Source: Toxoplasma gondii ME49 (taxonomy: Eukaryota; Apicomplexa; Conoidasida; Eucoccidiorida; Sarcocystidae). Taken from it: a stretch of 64,000 nucleotides of DNA. The notes under the pieces were generated by a model, which was given only the letters and a program-made list of their open reading frames with translations, ran no database searches and was not told the origin of the DNA. The stretch lies in assembly GCF_000006565.2 (NCBI RefSeq), contig NC_031476.1:3992458-4056457 (forward strand), in the 5' to 3' direction. Of this stretch, positions 49,279 to 62,168 are shown piece by piece. The translations under genes and the position numbers were made by a program. Position 1 is the first letter of the stretch, and each line of letters begins with the position of its first letter.

Positions 49279-50695
49279 TTACCGTTTTAGACCATACGAA
49301 TGTACACTCCACTTCCCCTTGCCTTTGACAGACGGGGCAACATTGTTCAGCAAAACAGCGGTGAAACGTTCATCGTCCGCCGACGAACCGACCTGTGTGC
49401 GGGGATCTGCCTCCCCCGAGAAGCATTCAGGATGGTAAAACAGACGAAGCTTCCTACCGTCACGGACAATCACCTCTGAGTTCTTTGCTACGCCCTTTTT
49501 ACACTCTCTACAGGTGTGGCCAAACCGATTAACTACACGACGACTCACCGTCCAGTAGGGAATATCGGCGTCGTTGCAGCTTCTCCTCCGCTAAGACCTT
49601 GTAGCTTACACAAGGATGATGCTGAAGAGGATTCAATGTGAGCGCAAGGAAATGCCTGCCTGCTAGTCGACAGCCCCAGCTGGTGCAGAAGCTCCATCTG
49701 CAGCAGCGGATCGTTTGTCGCCCGTATTATGTGATGGACCTGTGACTGTCGCGCTCCTCTGTTCGGATCGTGTTTCGCTACTCGACAGGGAAGCAGGCAT
49801 ATTTTGTGTCTTTCGATTTGTCGAATGCCGCAGCGCAATGGCCATTCCTGGCGTAGGACGACGCGCGAACGAGATATCGGAAGCATTAAGAGATGCCTCG
49901 CTCTGTGTGAACGCATTTTGGCGCACATGCCCGAATAGCGCATGACCCATCCTTCCCATTCCCTGTCCTGCTACAGATGCTACCCTTCTGCTTGCACATT
50001 CACCGACACTCCGATTTTTCTTCACATTCAGGTGTGCTTTCGGTTGCGCAGATCCACCGGCTGACATACTCCGATGAACCTGTACAACAGAACGCGGAAG
50101 CAACGTCAGAGCTTTAGACCGTGAGCGTCCGTTCATCTTCGTGTCCCCTTTCATAAGTTTGTCCTCCTCAGCAACTTCAAGAGAACGAGAGAAGGTGGAG
50201 AAACACTCCGTCACCGAACACACAGAGGGATGTAGCATACCGGTGGTGCGGGGCCAACGCTAGTAGGGTTTGGGGACGAAAAGGAGTGCCGTTGGAAACC
50301 AGCGCTGGAGATGAGCGACATCCGACGCTGAATGTTGTTGTAGTAGCTGGAGAAATGAGGAGCGGTTCATAGCTGTCCAGGAATCGGGAACGTCCTCCTT
50401 GTGACCTCCCAAAAGTGTTCCGCTTGTTCCGATTTGCTGTCAACGTCAGTTTTGGTATCGAGCTGCGTTGACTGCGTTGATGTGCCGCTAAACGATGCAC
50501 ATGCTCTTGTGAGTCAGTCACACAAAGAGGAAACGATTCAATGACATTCAACGCGGTTTTCTCCATATCGCGTGGAACTAGTCCCGAGCAACCTCTATTC
50601 TGAGGTTCCCCCTCGGTCGCGGAATAGCTCGTCCCTGTCGACTTTTGGTTGAATTTCTCGCTTGACATCACACTGCAAGTGCGGCCCCAACTCAT
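49279..50695 (-). CDS. Small zinc-binding protein with a Cys/His finger near its C-terminus (5' structure tentative)
   Basis: The last exon (49590-49279) is convincing. After a GTCTTAG acceptor it encodes NDADIPYW, then a finger with HTCRECKKGV, a short strand with a basic turn, and YHPECFSGEADPRTQ, and ends at a stop. The C-x2-C...H-x2-C spacing resembles LIM or PARP-type zinc-binding modules in which a YHP.CF block closes the finger. Upstream, two open stretches (50695-50241, beginning with a Met, with a CCG|GTATGC donor, and one around 50081-49670) have Ser/Arg-rich, low-complexity composition and may be earlier exons, but I could not join them in phase. Binding partner and role are unknown. 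Confidence 0.42.
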
Positions 50696-51760
50696 GGTTG
50701 AGGGACGATCCTTACGCCGTTGCTTTGCTCATTCAAACGAGGCGTTTTTTTGCCGTAACTTCGTGTTTCTCAATAGTCTGCTCATACTTTGTAGATAACG
50801 CTACCTTAGGCACCCTAAACGTCAACGGCCGCATGTAAGGCTCGGATCGCAGTAACCCTGGGCAATTCCGAGCTTAGGTCACATGTGATTCTTCTTTTGA
50901 GGTTCCTTGCCACAAGCCGTCACGGACTGGTCGGTGGGCAGGCCGAGTAACGCTATGGCTTCTGACATCGTGCAACGATTGTTGAGTGTCACATGGAGCC
51001 AAAGACTTCGTCGAATCGTCCAGGCAGACACTTCTCAACTCTGTGACGGTTGCCGTTTCCATCTCCGGCGAAGTTGAGACGGAGGGCACGGCCTCGGTTC
51101 GGGTGCTGTCCTCCAGCTCCCTTGCACCAGTGTGACACGTCGTGTTATGGCCCTACAGTGTTGGGAGCTCGCGGAGGGACGTTTGAGTGACAAAAAATGG
51201 AAACTGGTGGTTAGAGCGGCATGCAGGTTCGATCTGCATGTGGCAGGGAACCTGATAGCGTTTTCATATGTGATGCAGAAAGTTTACTCTGATGTTTCGA
51301 CGACCACAAGAGTATAAGCAGTGCAAGATCGGCCATTCCTGTGAAGGCCGACAGAATCCTTCCTGCAGATGTGCGTCGAGAGAGCCACGGTTTTATTGTA
51401 AATGTATTCAGCAGATACGGCGAGTGTCAGTTTTTGGTCGACCGACGAACACATGAAACAATGCTAGCAAACACGCTTGTGCGGGGGTGAAGGGCACGTT
51501 TCCAATTTAAGCCGAACTGCAGCGAAGCCTCTCTAGGAGTAAGTATGCCCATCCCAGAAGCGATACTGACGCATTCCACAAGATCACGGAGGCCACTAGC
51601 AGCGTCAGATGCATCCCTCTGGATACAGAGCCTTTTTTCGCTTAACACCTGTCTTGAAACCCCCAGGATACTGCAGCTCCTTAGCATAACAAAAGTCAAT
51701 ATAGGGTACAACACCTGCGACTTTCTCGGAACGAAGCTTTTTACAAAACTGCGTATGATC
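50696..51760. other. Interval with no supported gene
   Basis: This region should contain the promoter of the zinc-finger gene and the 3' UTR of the DM10 gene. A minus-strand frame at 51714-51427 (containing RDLVECVSIASGMGILT) looks slightly coding-like but has no splice partner that I can defend. Confidence 0.35.
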
Positions 51761-51973
51761 CTAAAGTAGAGCAGCTAACGGGATGCGATCTCCTTCGGTC
51801 ACCATGAAGCTGACGCCTTTGTGGGTTTCCCCGCGAATCGCACCTGCCGAAGGCATGATGGCACGAGGGGTTTTTGTCGAACTCTCGCCATTCGCTGTGT
51901 TTTCGACGGCGCCGGTTAGAGGCAAACGAGGATTAGAGAAGAATTGACGACTCAGCGCGATTAACTCGTGTGG
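51761..51973 (-). other. Possible terminal exon of the DM10 gene (EF-hand-like tail)
   Basis: After a TTTGCAG acceptor the frame reads PHELIALSRQFF and about 55 further residues, ending at a TAG. Helix-like segments of this kind occur in the EF-hand region that closes Rib72/EFHC1 proteins. It lies on the same strand about 1.7 kb past the last DM10 exon. The link is inference; the phase of the intervening exon could not be fixed. Confidence 0.35.
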
Positions 51974-53671
51974 CTGCAAACATGAAGAAGGATGATACCC
52001 TTACGTCCAAAGACACACACTGAAATAGGTGGTGCTCGTTGCCGCGTGCATATGAGCATTCAAAAATTGTTGAGGTATGATTATATATTTTCTTATAACG
52101 GAAGACCAGGAGGCCGCATCAGTGGGGCATCAGTTGGATACTATGAAAACAATCGCGGAGAGCAACGGATCAAAATGGGTAAAACACAGAAAGGCGTGCA
52201 TCACAAAAAACTGGTGAGCGGCAGCCGCTATCACGATGAATAAATCTGACTCTTAACACTACAGCGTGTCAAACACAAGCACGCACATCTACAACAACAC
52301 CGCTACCCGTAGGAAAGCGGGCTGCAAGCGCAGCGCAGAACATGCCGCGCCTGGTTCACGCGCCTCTACGGACATCAGCGGTGAACTGAGCAGGCCGAAC
52401 AGAGACAACCGGTCTGCAGTCATGTCGAGTCACATATCTGCAGTATTGTTGAACACAGGAGCCTGACACACAAACGGCTAATTTCACTATCGTGAGGATG
52501 TGCTTTCTGCACCGTTCTTTGACCACGGAAGCCTTTGTTTCGGCGGCAAATCGGAGAGGCATGGCAACGAAGAATCTAACCATATATTGGATATGAGAAC
52601 TATTCCTCAAATATACACGAAGTTAACAGTAGCAGCAGCGGCAAGCAACGGGCCACAACTGTTCACTAGCACAAGGGAGCAGCCTTGGAAAAATTGGGTG
52701 GCCAGTTCTGGCAGAATTCGAGAGTGTTTCGAAATGCATGGCAACCGTTCCAATGTATTATACTGTGCACCTCAAAACACAAAAGCATCTCACTACCATG
52801 GACACATACAAGGACACTGAAATTCAGTTAATTATATTCGAAGGCGTAATGTATGGTCACCACGATAAGTGCTAATGCGGAGAGGCAAAGAGCGGCCGTC
52901 GACCTCGATGCGAGTTTCATATTCGTGGATACAATCGAACATGTCAGGCAATCGCTTGCGTGCGTGCTTGGAGCAATGGGGCAAGCATTACAGCATATGA
53001 GCCGACGAGTGTGGTAGATCACGTGTGACGGTGTTCTGGAACAGGTCGACATGCATCACTGTAAACGAGGTTCGGACGGGCGCGATCCCGCTATTGACAA
53101 AACCTTCTTGGCCTCCAAAAAACTTAGTTTATGGAAAAAGCAGGAGTAAATCATTCTACGCGTAAAATCATTGCTGCTCTTCGTTGGTGATGCAACTGGA
53201 TGCCTCGCTAGATCTTAATCAGTTGTCCGCGCCGACCGGAGACAGCAGCCGCTATTCAGGCTTCTAACGGTGTGCCGCATACGTGTAGCGGTAGGCTCGT
53301 CAATCAAAAGCAGTGGCTTCTTCTACCCTGTTCAAACCTATTTCAATCATGAACTGTTTGTTTTGCGTTTGCTACGCCTGTTGCATGCATGAGGTGGTTG
53401 GGGACCAATCGGATGATCCTACCGCGACGTCTGTTCATGTTGCGGTATGAACGAGGCTGTCTGCCTGAACCGGTGATCGCATGACACTCGACTTTCGTTT
53501 GTAAGCAAGTAGTAAGCTGCCCGTTATCCTACAGATTCTTCTTGGTGGTATAACTCTTCCACGGAATAAACAACACAAATGCATTCTGACCTCACCTGTG
53601 TCACCGTCGACAACAATTGTTTTTCTATCTCGGAAAATGGAATGATGATTACCAGGGGTTAGATAACTCAC

Positions 53672-56600
53672 CAGAAGGATACCATGGAGGTGGTATAGTA
53701 GTTCGTCTCGTGAAATGGTTTGGATATTTTCTTCCTGTGGACAGATACAAATGCGCCAAAGATGTGGCTTGCCCAGTTTTCGAGGAAGCAACAACGTGCG
53801 GGGATGCCTGTCTGATTCTGATTGTCAGCTTTTTGAGTGACAGCAGCAATGAGGGTTTCCGTCTCCCGTCTGCCTTAGACAATAAATACGAATATTCATC
53901 TGTGGTGAAGAAGGCTGCCCGTACATATGCATACCAGGAGCCAATAGACATGCTCACAAGCCCGTACTCCGATGAACGGCACAGAGTACCAGTATACGTC
54001 ATTGAGAGTCAGACAGTGTACCACTTGCAACAAGCGTGCAATACGAACAGCTGGTAACTGAACGTGGTTTTTCATTCAGCGACTATGCGGGAATACACGT
54101 CAGAGAGTATGCTTACAAATAAGCGAAACGTTTACTGAGATAGGAACGTGGCAAAATAGGTAAGCCGGGTACGACAATCGTGACCGAGGGCTAACGGGGG
54201 AAGGTTGCTGCAAAATAGTTGTACTGCGGCAATGGAATGCAACTTCGTAACAAACTGGAAGGACAGTGGCGCCTCAGTTGCGAGAGGCTAAAATGGTGGG
54301 TGGGTACGAGAAAGAATCAAAGAAACTCTCTGACGAATTCGTGCAAGATCCACCGCAGACTTCCCGTTTCGCAGTTAGGATGATCTCTATACAGTATAAC
54401 GTGACATGAGACCAAAACTTCTTTAGAGATTTATATTTTGGATGAATGTATATTAGCGGAAAGGAGGAAGCAACGCTTACAAGCAGGAATGAAAAGCACT
54501 GCTACGTGGTGGCATTAACTTCTAACTTCATGTGTTTTCGAATGACAGCATAAGCATGTGAACCCTGTTTTTTTCTTTTAGAAGAACAAGAAATGACGTG
54601 CTATGCCGGGTGCTGACCTTGAGCGCATGAAGTACACCAGATATCTTGTTCTTGATTAACGCCAAGTCGCTGACAGGGTACCTTGCCGGGTGGGCCTGCA
54701 TATGCTGACCCAAAATCCACAAGCAGAACAGAGAAAAGCAGAAACTGTAAAGTATCGTTTCGTCTAGATTAAAAACGACGTCGTGGTACTTCCATCAACA
54801 CTGCTATTGCTATACTTGTCACGCTACCTATGCGCGAATCTACACCGACAGCAATTATGTTAACCCTTAAAAACTGCTTCTGTTACATATAAATCCTTCA
54901 ACGTTCTACGGTGCGGTGGGGGATTCCAAATGCTGAGAGAATACCCGAACTGCTTTTTGCCCGTTATTGTTCTTTGAATATAGCGCAACACGTACTTCCC
55001 CTTACGGGCCGACCAGTGTTCCCAACACGTTGAAGTGCTTTAGTAAAAAAAATTCCCACATGAACAAGACACTATCCCGATGTAACAGAAATAATTGAAT
55101 GGAGAAGAGGAATAAGTCGTGACTAGAAAGAACTCTCAGGGTCTCCACAAAAGCGTCTCTCAAACGAGATCGATGATTCTGTGAAGAAACGTAAAAGTGA
55201 ATGCACGAATTGAGTCGGTTTTTTATTTTTTGCGTGGTGATCACTCACGTTCAGTGTACGTTCGTCTGCGTCTATAATAGCAAAAGCAACGCTGTTGATG
55301 TTCACATTGGCGCCGATATAGAAATCCGCCGCAGTGTACGTCTTTCCTGTAATTGAGTCGACCTTCTTCCCGTGATCGGCAAATTTCCCGCCAATCTGCA
55401 CACCGCGAGAGAAGAGGAAAAACGTGGCTATCAGCTTTGAGCGTTTTGTGACTTCCACTACTTTTGATCCACCCTTGTGTCGAACAATGCGTGTGGCAAA
55501 ACGGAACCCCAGAAATCAGCTGCAGTGCCGCATAACACGAAGTCAATTTGGCCAGTAGTCTGCTGAGAACCACTTGGCAAGCTCAGTGCTGTTGAGGGGA
55601 ACAGTTTCGTCTTACGGTACATGCGCATCAAATATAACGGTCGGAGGTGCTTTGTGCACGAAGGCGGAGGTTTTCACAGCTTCAAGCAGGTCATTGTTTT
55701 ACCACGAAAGTACGCATTCGCCGTCGAGAGACACACACATGCCCTGCTACATAAACAATCTCAATTGGCTGAAATAAATGGGTGATGCGTCCGTGGCACG
55801 GTCTAATATTCCGAAGTGTCCATCCAGAGCTAATCAACCATTACATTCACCATCGACGAAAGAAAAAAGTGTTGTTCAAGCGTATCGCGCATGAGAACCA
55901 CAACTTCAGATTGACATTCCTCATGCGCGCGACATTCTAATTCTTGCCCATGCACTTTTGAAGTGTGATTCGTACGAGAACCGCTCGTACAATCTTCGGT
56001 GTGAGCTTACGTAGCCGGAGTTATTCTTTCGGATCTCGAAGACCATAATACTGTTGTCTCGTTCTCTAACAGAAATGATGAACCTGCGGTCCTCGTCCTC
56101 CCTGTTATCCTTCACAAGCTTCGCCTACACAGTCAACTCAGCACCACCGACACCATTCCCGGGACAGTGAATACTCGGCGACTTCTACGCGCGAAGCCAC
56201 ATACACCGCGAGCGCCGCAGATGCCCTGAAAACTCGGCTTTCCGAAGTCGCCCCTTCTAGCTTACTTCGGAACACAAACAGCCGCTTTATCGCCACACCA
56301 AGAGGGGACAAGTAACCATAAAACCCGAGCAGCCAGCGGCATAGGTGCTCCTGTGTATTGAATTCTGCTACACAATTGTCAGCCGGCTTGAAAGCAAAGA
56401 AGGATGTCAATCAACATTCGACTATCGGTGTCGGGGCAGATGCGTCACGCCACTGTCTCCGTGATTCGCAGTTGGCTGTGGCTGGATTACTGGGGCCTTC
56501 TAATACACAATCCGATCTATGCAAAACTCGAGGGGGATCGCACATCTTCTTCAGAGACAGACGCGCCTGGCACAAGGTCCATAACATTCCGCCTTGCCCC

Positions 56601-59600
56601 AGGCATTAATCCAGTTTCTGGTTGTGTCCTGGATTCATCTCGTCTGTCAAACACGTTGTATAAACGACTCTATGGATCTTAGTCAGTGCTAAAGCCAACG
56701 CGGGTGAATCTCGTCAAACAAGGAACAAACGGTTGCTCTTCTTTGATTCGTCTACTCAGAAACAAAGGGATAAACACCCGGCTTTCAGAATCACACAACT
56801 TCGTTTGAGTCAAATACAAAGTGCTACCAGGAGCGAAGCATACCAAGAACACGAGGGTGACGTCATCACCAAATAGGAATTCTTTATCGTTGGTTGTCGG
56901 TCGCCGTGGCACCTGTTCGACAGCAACAAGACTCTTGTGTCTCAATTTACGTTCGTTGGGCCTGCCCTGTTCCGCTTGCCTTTAGTCTTCGTGGGGCCTC
57001 GGCCTCCGCCGCGGTTGACCAGTGTGAATAATTTCGCAACGTCATAGATAGTAGGATTTCCTTCCCCAAAATTAAAGGCAAGATCCCTCCGTGTAATATA
57101 CGAATTAACAATTGACTGGTCTTGGCGATGCTGCCTCTACGTTATATCTTGCTACAGCTTTTTCCAGCGAATCAGGTTTGTACATATTCGTGATGACAGG
57201 TGCGCGCTTCTCAGCGGACGTGGTAGAACAAACGACAGTTGATTCTTGCCACCAGTTTAGTGTTTCCTTCCTTCCAAAGGCTGCTGGTCGCTATCGTCGT
57301 CTCCTTACGATGCGGAGACAAGATGAGAGTGTATCTTCTTCAGTCGAAATTCCAAGAACATGAGGTTTCCACTGAATCTTCGGCAGCTCCTGGAGAGTGA
57401 AACGACATGAGGCCACATGTGCACAGGAGATCGACCACAGTCTGTCGTTGCGGGTATAAGACCTGGAAAGACTTTTCGTTGTCTTTTATTTGTTCATTAG
57501 AGATCTGAAGAGTCGACAGCAGAGCGGATGGTGTGAAGAGAAAAGCACCATAACAATGTTGAGACTCAGAGTCAGGCGAATGCAGTCGCCCTGTCGTGTC
57601 TCCATATTGCCTGTGGCGGCTTGTGAATGTCATGCCGCGGAGGGTACGAATGTCGAGAGATTGGTCGTAGGACTGTCGTACCAGAGGCTCGTCAACGATT
57701 GTTTCCTTCCCTTGTCGCAGCCCAGTGTATTTGAGGTAGAACTCTCGCGTAAACTCGTCGCAGTCGTACAGATGAAACTGTCGGTTATAAACGGTGATCT
57801 CTTTCCCAACTTCGAAATCTTCAGGCCTGCGAACACATAGCTCCCAATACGCGGATATCTCGAGACACTTCAGCGTCAACTGTGACGCACCCGAGATACG
57901 CGCTAGAGGAAGCGTTGCCGAATGGTTCGTTGCTGGCTCTACGCTGGAATAGTTCGAATTTTCGCAAGTTGATGCACAATATAACGAAGGCAATAACGGT
58001 TACACCAGGCGCATTCAGACAAGTGATCAGCCAGAGGGTCGAAACACAGTCAAATCTTTTATCTTCGCATCGTTTGATAGGGTGTTCTTACCTGTAATTA
58101 TCCGTTTTCTTCGGGACCATTCCAGGACACGAGGTAATCGACGGCTCTTTCGGAAGTTGTTGCCGCCTGAGAAACGAGTACGCCGAAAGCTTCTCTAGTG
58201 AAGGGTAGATGCCTAGTCGAAGTTGTTTCATACGGGCGTGTTCGTCTGCACATTGATTCTGATCGTTCAGATGCCGCTACTGCTTAGGTTGATTTCACGG
58301 TGGAAATCATGTTCCTTCACACGGCTACTCTCGACCAACTTGTCCCTTTGTTGTTGTCTCTCTTTTGCGTAGACAGCAATGCGTAAAGGAGATATCTTCC
58401 TTAAAAACTGACTGAACGGTCCAAACTTCAATGGACGCATGCTATTTGGAATACTGACATACCAGACTCCTGTACCCGTGAAAGGGTTATGCGGCATTGG
58501 GCTTCCTCACTCTCAAGTGTCAGGAACGAGGATAGAAACAGTGAGAGGCGTACTTGAGAAAAGTGGGGAATTCTCTTTTGCCTGAGTTCTTGGGATAGCA
58601 TTCGAGAATCTCGACTGTATCATCTGAGTCGACAGTTCACAACAATCCACAGAACACCGAATCATTTTTCCTCGTTTGTTTTTGGTTTGGGCGTGGAGTG
58701 CATTTGCAATGCAGAGGAAGTCTTGAACGCGGTCGAGCCTTGGGGTCAACAAGGGGTAATGCGATGGCATCATGCCTGGTCTGGTTTGCAAAGAGGCCGA
58801 AATGGAGACAGCTTCCGTCTCTTGATATTGCATGTGCCATGGCTGAGATGCATTTCTTCCTGAAGGTGGACAGCTTTTGTAAACTCATTCAGTAACAGTT
58901 ACGGCGGTATCCTGTACACCGCACGATAACAGGTCTTTCACGGACCGGTTACTTCATAAAGAAACGAATAGATAACCAGTGAACGTTCGTGCGAATACTA
59001 TTATTCCTATACTATTATTCCTAGGCGACTTTTGAACGGCCATGTATGAACGTAATACATCTATCCCGGTTCCTCCTGCCGGTTATGTGTATACATAGTC
59101 ATACTTCGTTTCGTATGGTAAGGGTACAGTAGTTGTCTACCCAGACTCCGTGGGTCGTTGGGACGTTATTTCGGAACGTAGAGACAAGTCGTTCTGAGTA
59201 CAAATACTCGAGATCACGCTCCGTGTTAAGCTGAACATCTCCCAGTGACTGGGATATCAGCCGCCGTTCGAGTGTTCCGTTGCGGCGACACAGTGCCATT
59301 ACCTGCGAGGAAGTAATGAATTACGTAGTAGCTGCGCATCCCGTAGTTTGTCTTATCGTCCCAAAAACAATAAAAGCGTAACACTTTCCTGCAAGCATGC
59401 GGCACCCGTCCACTACGTTGAATGAACTCCGACTGCTGTGTGTAGTTCGGTGTATTGCAAGCTCGAAATGGCACTGATCATTAGGGTCACAGTCCAGGCA
59501 GCCCCTACCTGAGAAAACCTCTACATACACATGTAACTGAAACCGCTTCTCTTACCTGTCGTTGTTCAAATGCTGTTTAAGGCCCACGTTCTTTCTACTC

Positions 59601-62168
59601 CCACCGAGCATAATTTCCGTATACTCACGGGACTCTTTAACATCTTTTGGCACCAAGCGTCGCCGAAGAAGGAAGTGGGCCCGGCGGACAACCTGAAATG
59701 GGGACGCAACCGATGCAAACGGCGCATCGACTTTCTGCCGTTGTACTTTTGCATTTTCATCTACGAAGGCATCCACCGTTTTTGAGCTTATACAGGTTTT
59801 CGGGACTACGTAGCACACCTTACCTCATTCTCAAAGAAGTTATCGCTTAGAGGCTCGGACGGGTGTCCAACATCCAAGTCTGTATGCATGAGAGAATACA
59901 AGCACGAATTAATTCATTTTCAAAGCCTGTCGATCCTCGATGGATTCTAGCTTGCCTTTCCATGAGAATTTCCAGATGTGCTTGCAGCGTGCGTCTTATC
60001 TCTGTCTCCTGTCATATTCCCCGGTGCCGAGCAACGTGATTTTCGCCCTTACTGCACTGTTCGTAAAACCACTTGGTGAAAGGGTCGCAGTCGATAATAC
60101 GAAAGACGCGTGTGTAGATGGTAACGTCGGTGCTCAGCTGAAGTGGCATAACATCCGAAGAAAGAGACAAACATGAATTCGAAAAACACAAATGAATCCG
60201 AGTGAACCAGCATGCATTGACACGTCAAACCTGTTCTACGTGAAACACTTCGTAGCATGATGAAGAACCCCGAGTGCCAAAAGACAAATTGCCCCGGCTG
60301 TATTGCAGCCAGTGTCGTGCATGGATTTCTCGGGCGAAACTACGAGATTCGAAAAGCCATGTTCGGGATCGTTCACGCGACCGATGTGTTTGGCACTCTC
60401 AGACTGAGTTCGGCATCTCATTTGCATCCAGAGAAGAGCAGCTTTGTTTCTCACCTTGAGATTTTCCATAGTGAAAAAGCCAGAGCCGTCGGGGCGCGGG
60501 AATCTATGTCTTTTGAGGAAGGTTCCTTGCAGTATGCCGCTGTTTTCAATCCGTGGCTCCATGATCTGCATTGTACCGTCTTCAAGGTAGAAAAGGAGAA
60601 TACAATAACGCACGCGATAGTTTTCAGTTGGACTGTCATGGACAGGCTCTTGGAAATAGGCGTAGAACCGCAGTGTCTGCCGGTCATGCTTGAGCCATGC
60701 CGGTTGCTGCTCCGGCCTACAAAAGAAGAAACAAACGTATGCAACACCGAGTGATACGACAGCAACTGTTCATCGATTCTGTCTGGTCCTACAGAGAAGT
60801 TTCGACGTCTGGGCTGTGAGTGACCTGGTATGATGTTACGGTTCTTCTGCTCCATTAGAATACAGCACAAATACGAACAGTACGACGACACCAGAGATGT
60901 CGGTGACTCAGAGTATCCATTACGACCCTTAACGTTACAACTCGATCACATACACTTCCAGCCAGGGAACTTATGCAGCGTGGGATCAGCCTTTCTGAAG
61001 TGAAGAAGGTTTCCTTAGCAGAGATGGTTCAAAACATATACGGTTAATCGGATCATCGAGGTTATACTGGGTTGCTTGCTCTGCAAGTGACTTTTCGTGC
61101 GCCTGAGATCGTGTCCTTTCAAAATCCGACAGCTGTGTGGAACCAACAGAATCTTCGCCGGAGGGACGCATTCGTGCGCTTGAACTTTTTACGTCACAAC
61201 TTGCAATCCTTGTGAGATACTGTTTAATATGGTTACCTGAATGTCCTCCGTTGTTCCTCCTTCGCTTCTCTCCGCATCTCGTGTGTAATTTGCACCGCAT
61301 CCTTATTAGGCCGTCCAAGGCGCCATGCCGGGGAAGCGTTCATGTGCATGAGCAGCTTCAAAAGCAAACGAAGCAATCAGAAGGAGTAACGCTACAGTAG
61401 CCGCTCTCTCTGCAGAACTCTTTCCTACGTTTGCAATTTGAGAGGCGATTGCATTTTGATGAAGAGCACTTTTTGCTTTGTGACGATAGTGACTACCCCA
61501 AGATCGGCCCGTCACTGGGAGAGGCAGCGGCCAATGCGAACCTTTGATCTGTTCTACGCTGTCATTTTGACCGCTCCTTACAGGTTGTTCCAAAGCAATC
61601 CCCGACTAGAAGCTAGTACGGAGAGACAAACGGTTTTCTAGAGCAACACAGAAGCAGATTAGTCATCCCGTGCAAGGAGCATACGTGAGATGCCGGGCAT
61701 GTTACCCAACACCGATACACATCGATACAAGGGGACCTCTACCGTTATTTGCCTGCCTCTCTTTTTCATATGGCGTCTCCAACGTCTCCAAAGCCGCTGC
61801 TCCTGCCGACACGGTCCATCTTCTTCAAAGTTCGTTCGTGAGCAGTGGGTCAACAGGAGAGGTTATCAAAGATAAAACATAGATGTGCCTTGAACAGCAC
61901 ACATACTGGTTTTTATTAGACTGCGTGGTGTTGACACGACGTACAAAGTCTCTGCTTCCGTGAGGAGAGAATAACTCACGTCGTTGTCTATTTCAATCTC
62001 TTCAGGCTTTTTAAGGTCCACTCGATCGGACAGACAGTAGTTCAGTGTCTGCTTCAGCGAGAAATCGTGTCTCTGGTAATGTTCGACTGCCTGCCGCATA
62101 CACTTCAACATCGACGGCGCGCTCATCGCCATGACCGCTTGGGCTTCTTGAATCTCTTGGTTCTTCAT
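53672..62168 (-). CDS. Triple DM10-domain protein, EFHC1/Rib72 class
   Basis: EFHC1/Rib72 proteins sit inside the lumen of ciliary doublet microtubules and stabilise them. The N-terminal exon (62168-61980) has the SLKQTLNYC signature. DM10-1: exon 60716-60455 (WLKHDRQTLRFYAYFQEPV, YLEDGTMQI, ENSGILQGT.LKRHR) and 60137-60053 (VFRIIDCDPFTKWFY). A linker exon ends at 59556 (LKQHLNNDR). DM10-2: 59388-59303 (KVLRFYCFWDD, VIHYFLA), an exon from 58469 (VSIPNS), and one ending at 57682 (GKEITVYNRQFHLYDCDEFTREFY). DM10-3: 56124-56011 (RRFIISVRERDNSIMVFE, NNSGY), 55395-55249 (AADFYIGANVN, FAIIDADE) and from 53899 (EYSYLLSKAD), with a GTGAGT donor after 53672. The order of three DM10 modules is diagnostic. 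The linker between DM10-2 and DM10-3 and the 3' end are unresolved. In coccidia only microgametes build axonemes, so male-gamete expression is expected. Confidence 0.82.
56950..57155 (-). other. Candidate exon inside the DM10 gene linker
   Basis: Between DM10-2 and DM10-3, a frame opened by an AACGTAG acceptor reads YITRRDLAFNFGEGNPT, then LFTLVNRGGGRG and a Lys/Arg-rich end, closing at an ACGAAC|GTAAAT donor. The composition looks coding. I could not match it to the usual DM10 linker of this family, and its phase with both neighbours is not proven. Confidence 0.35.

Noticed and set aside
59099..59299. Minus-strand 66-codon frame within the DM10 gene
   Set aside because: It starts exactly at the GTAATG donor that ends the VIHYFLA exon, so it is intron read-through. 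The in-phase continuation is at 58469.
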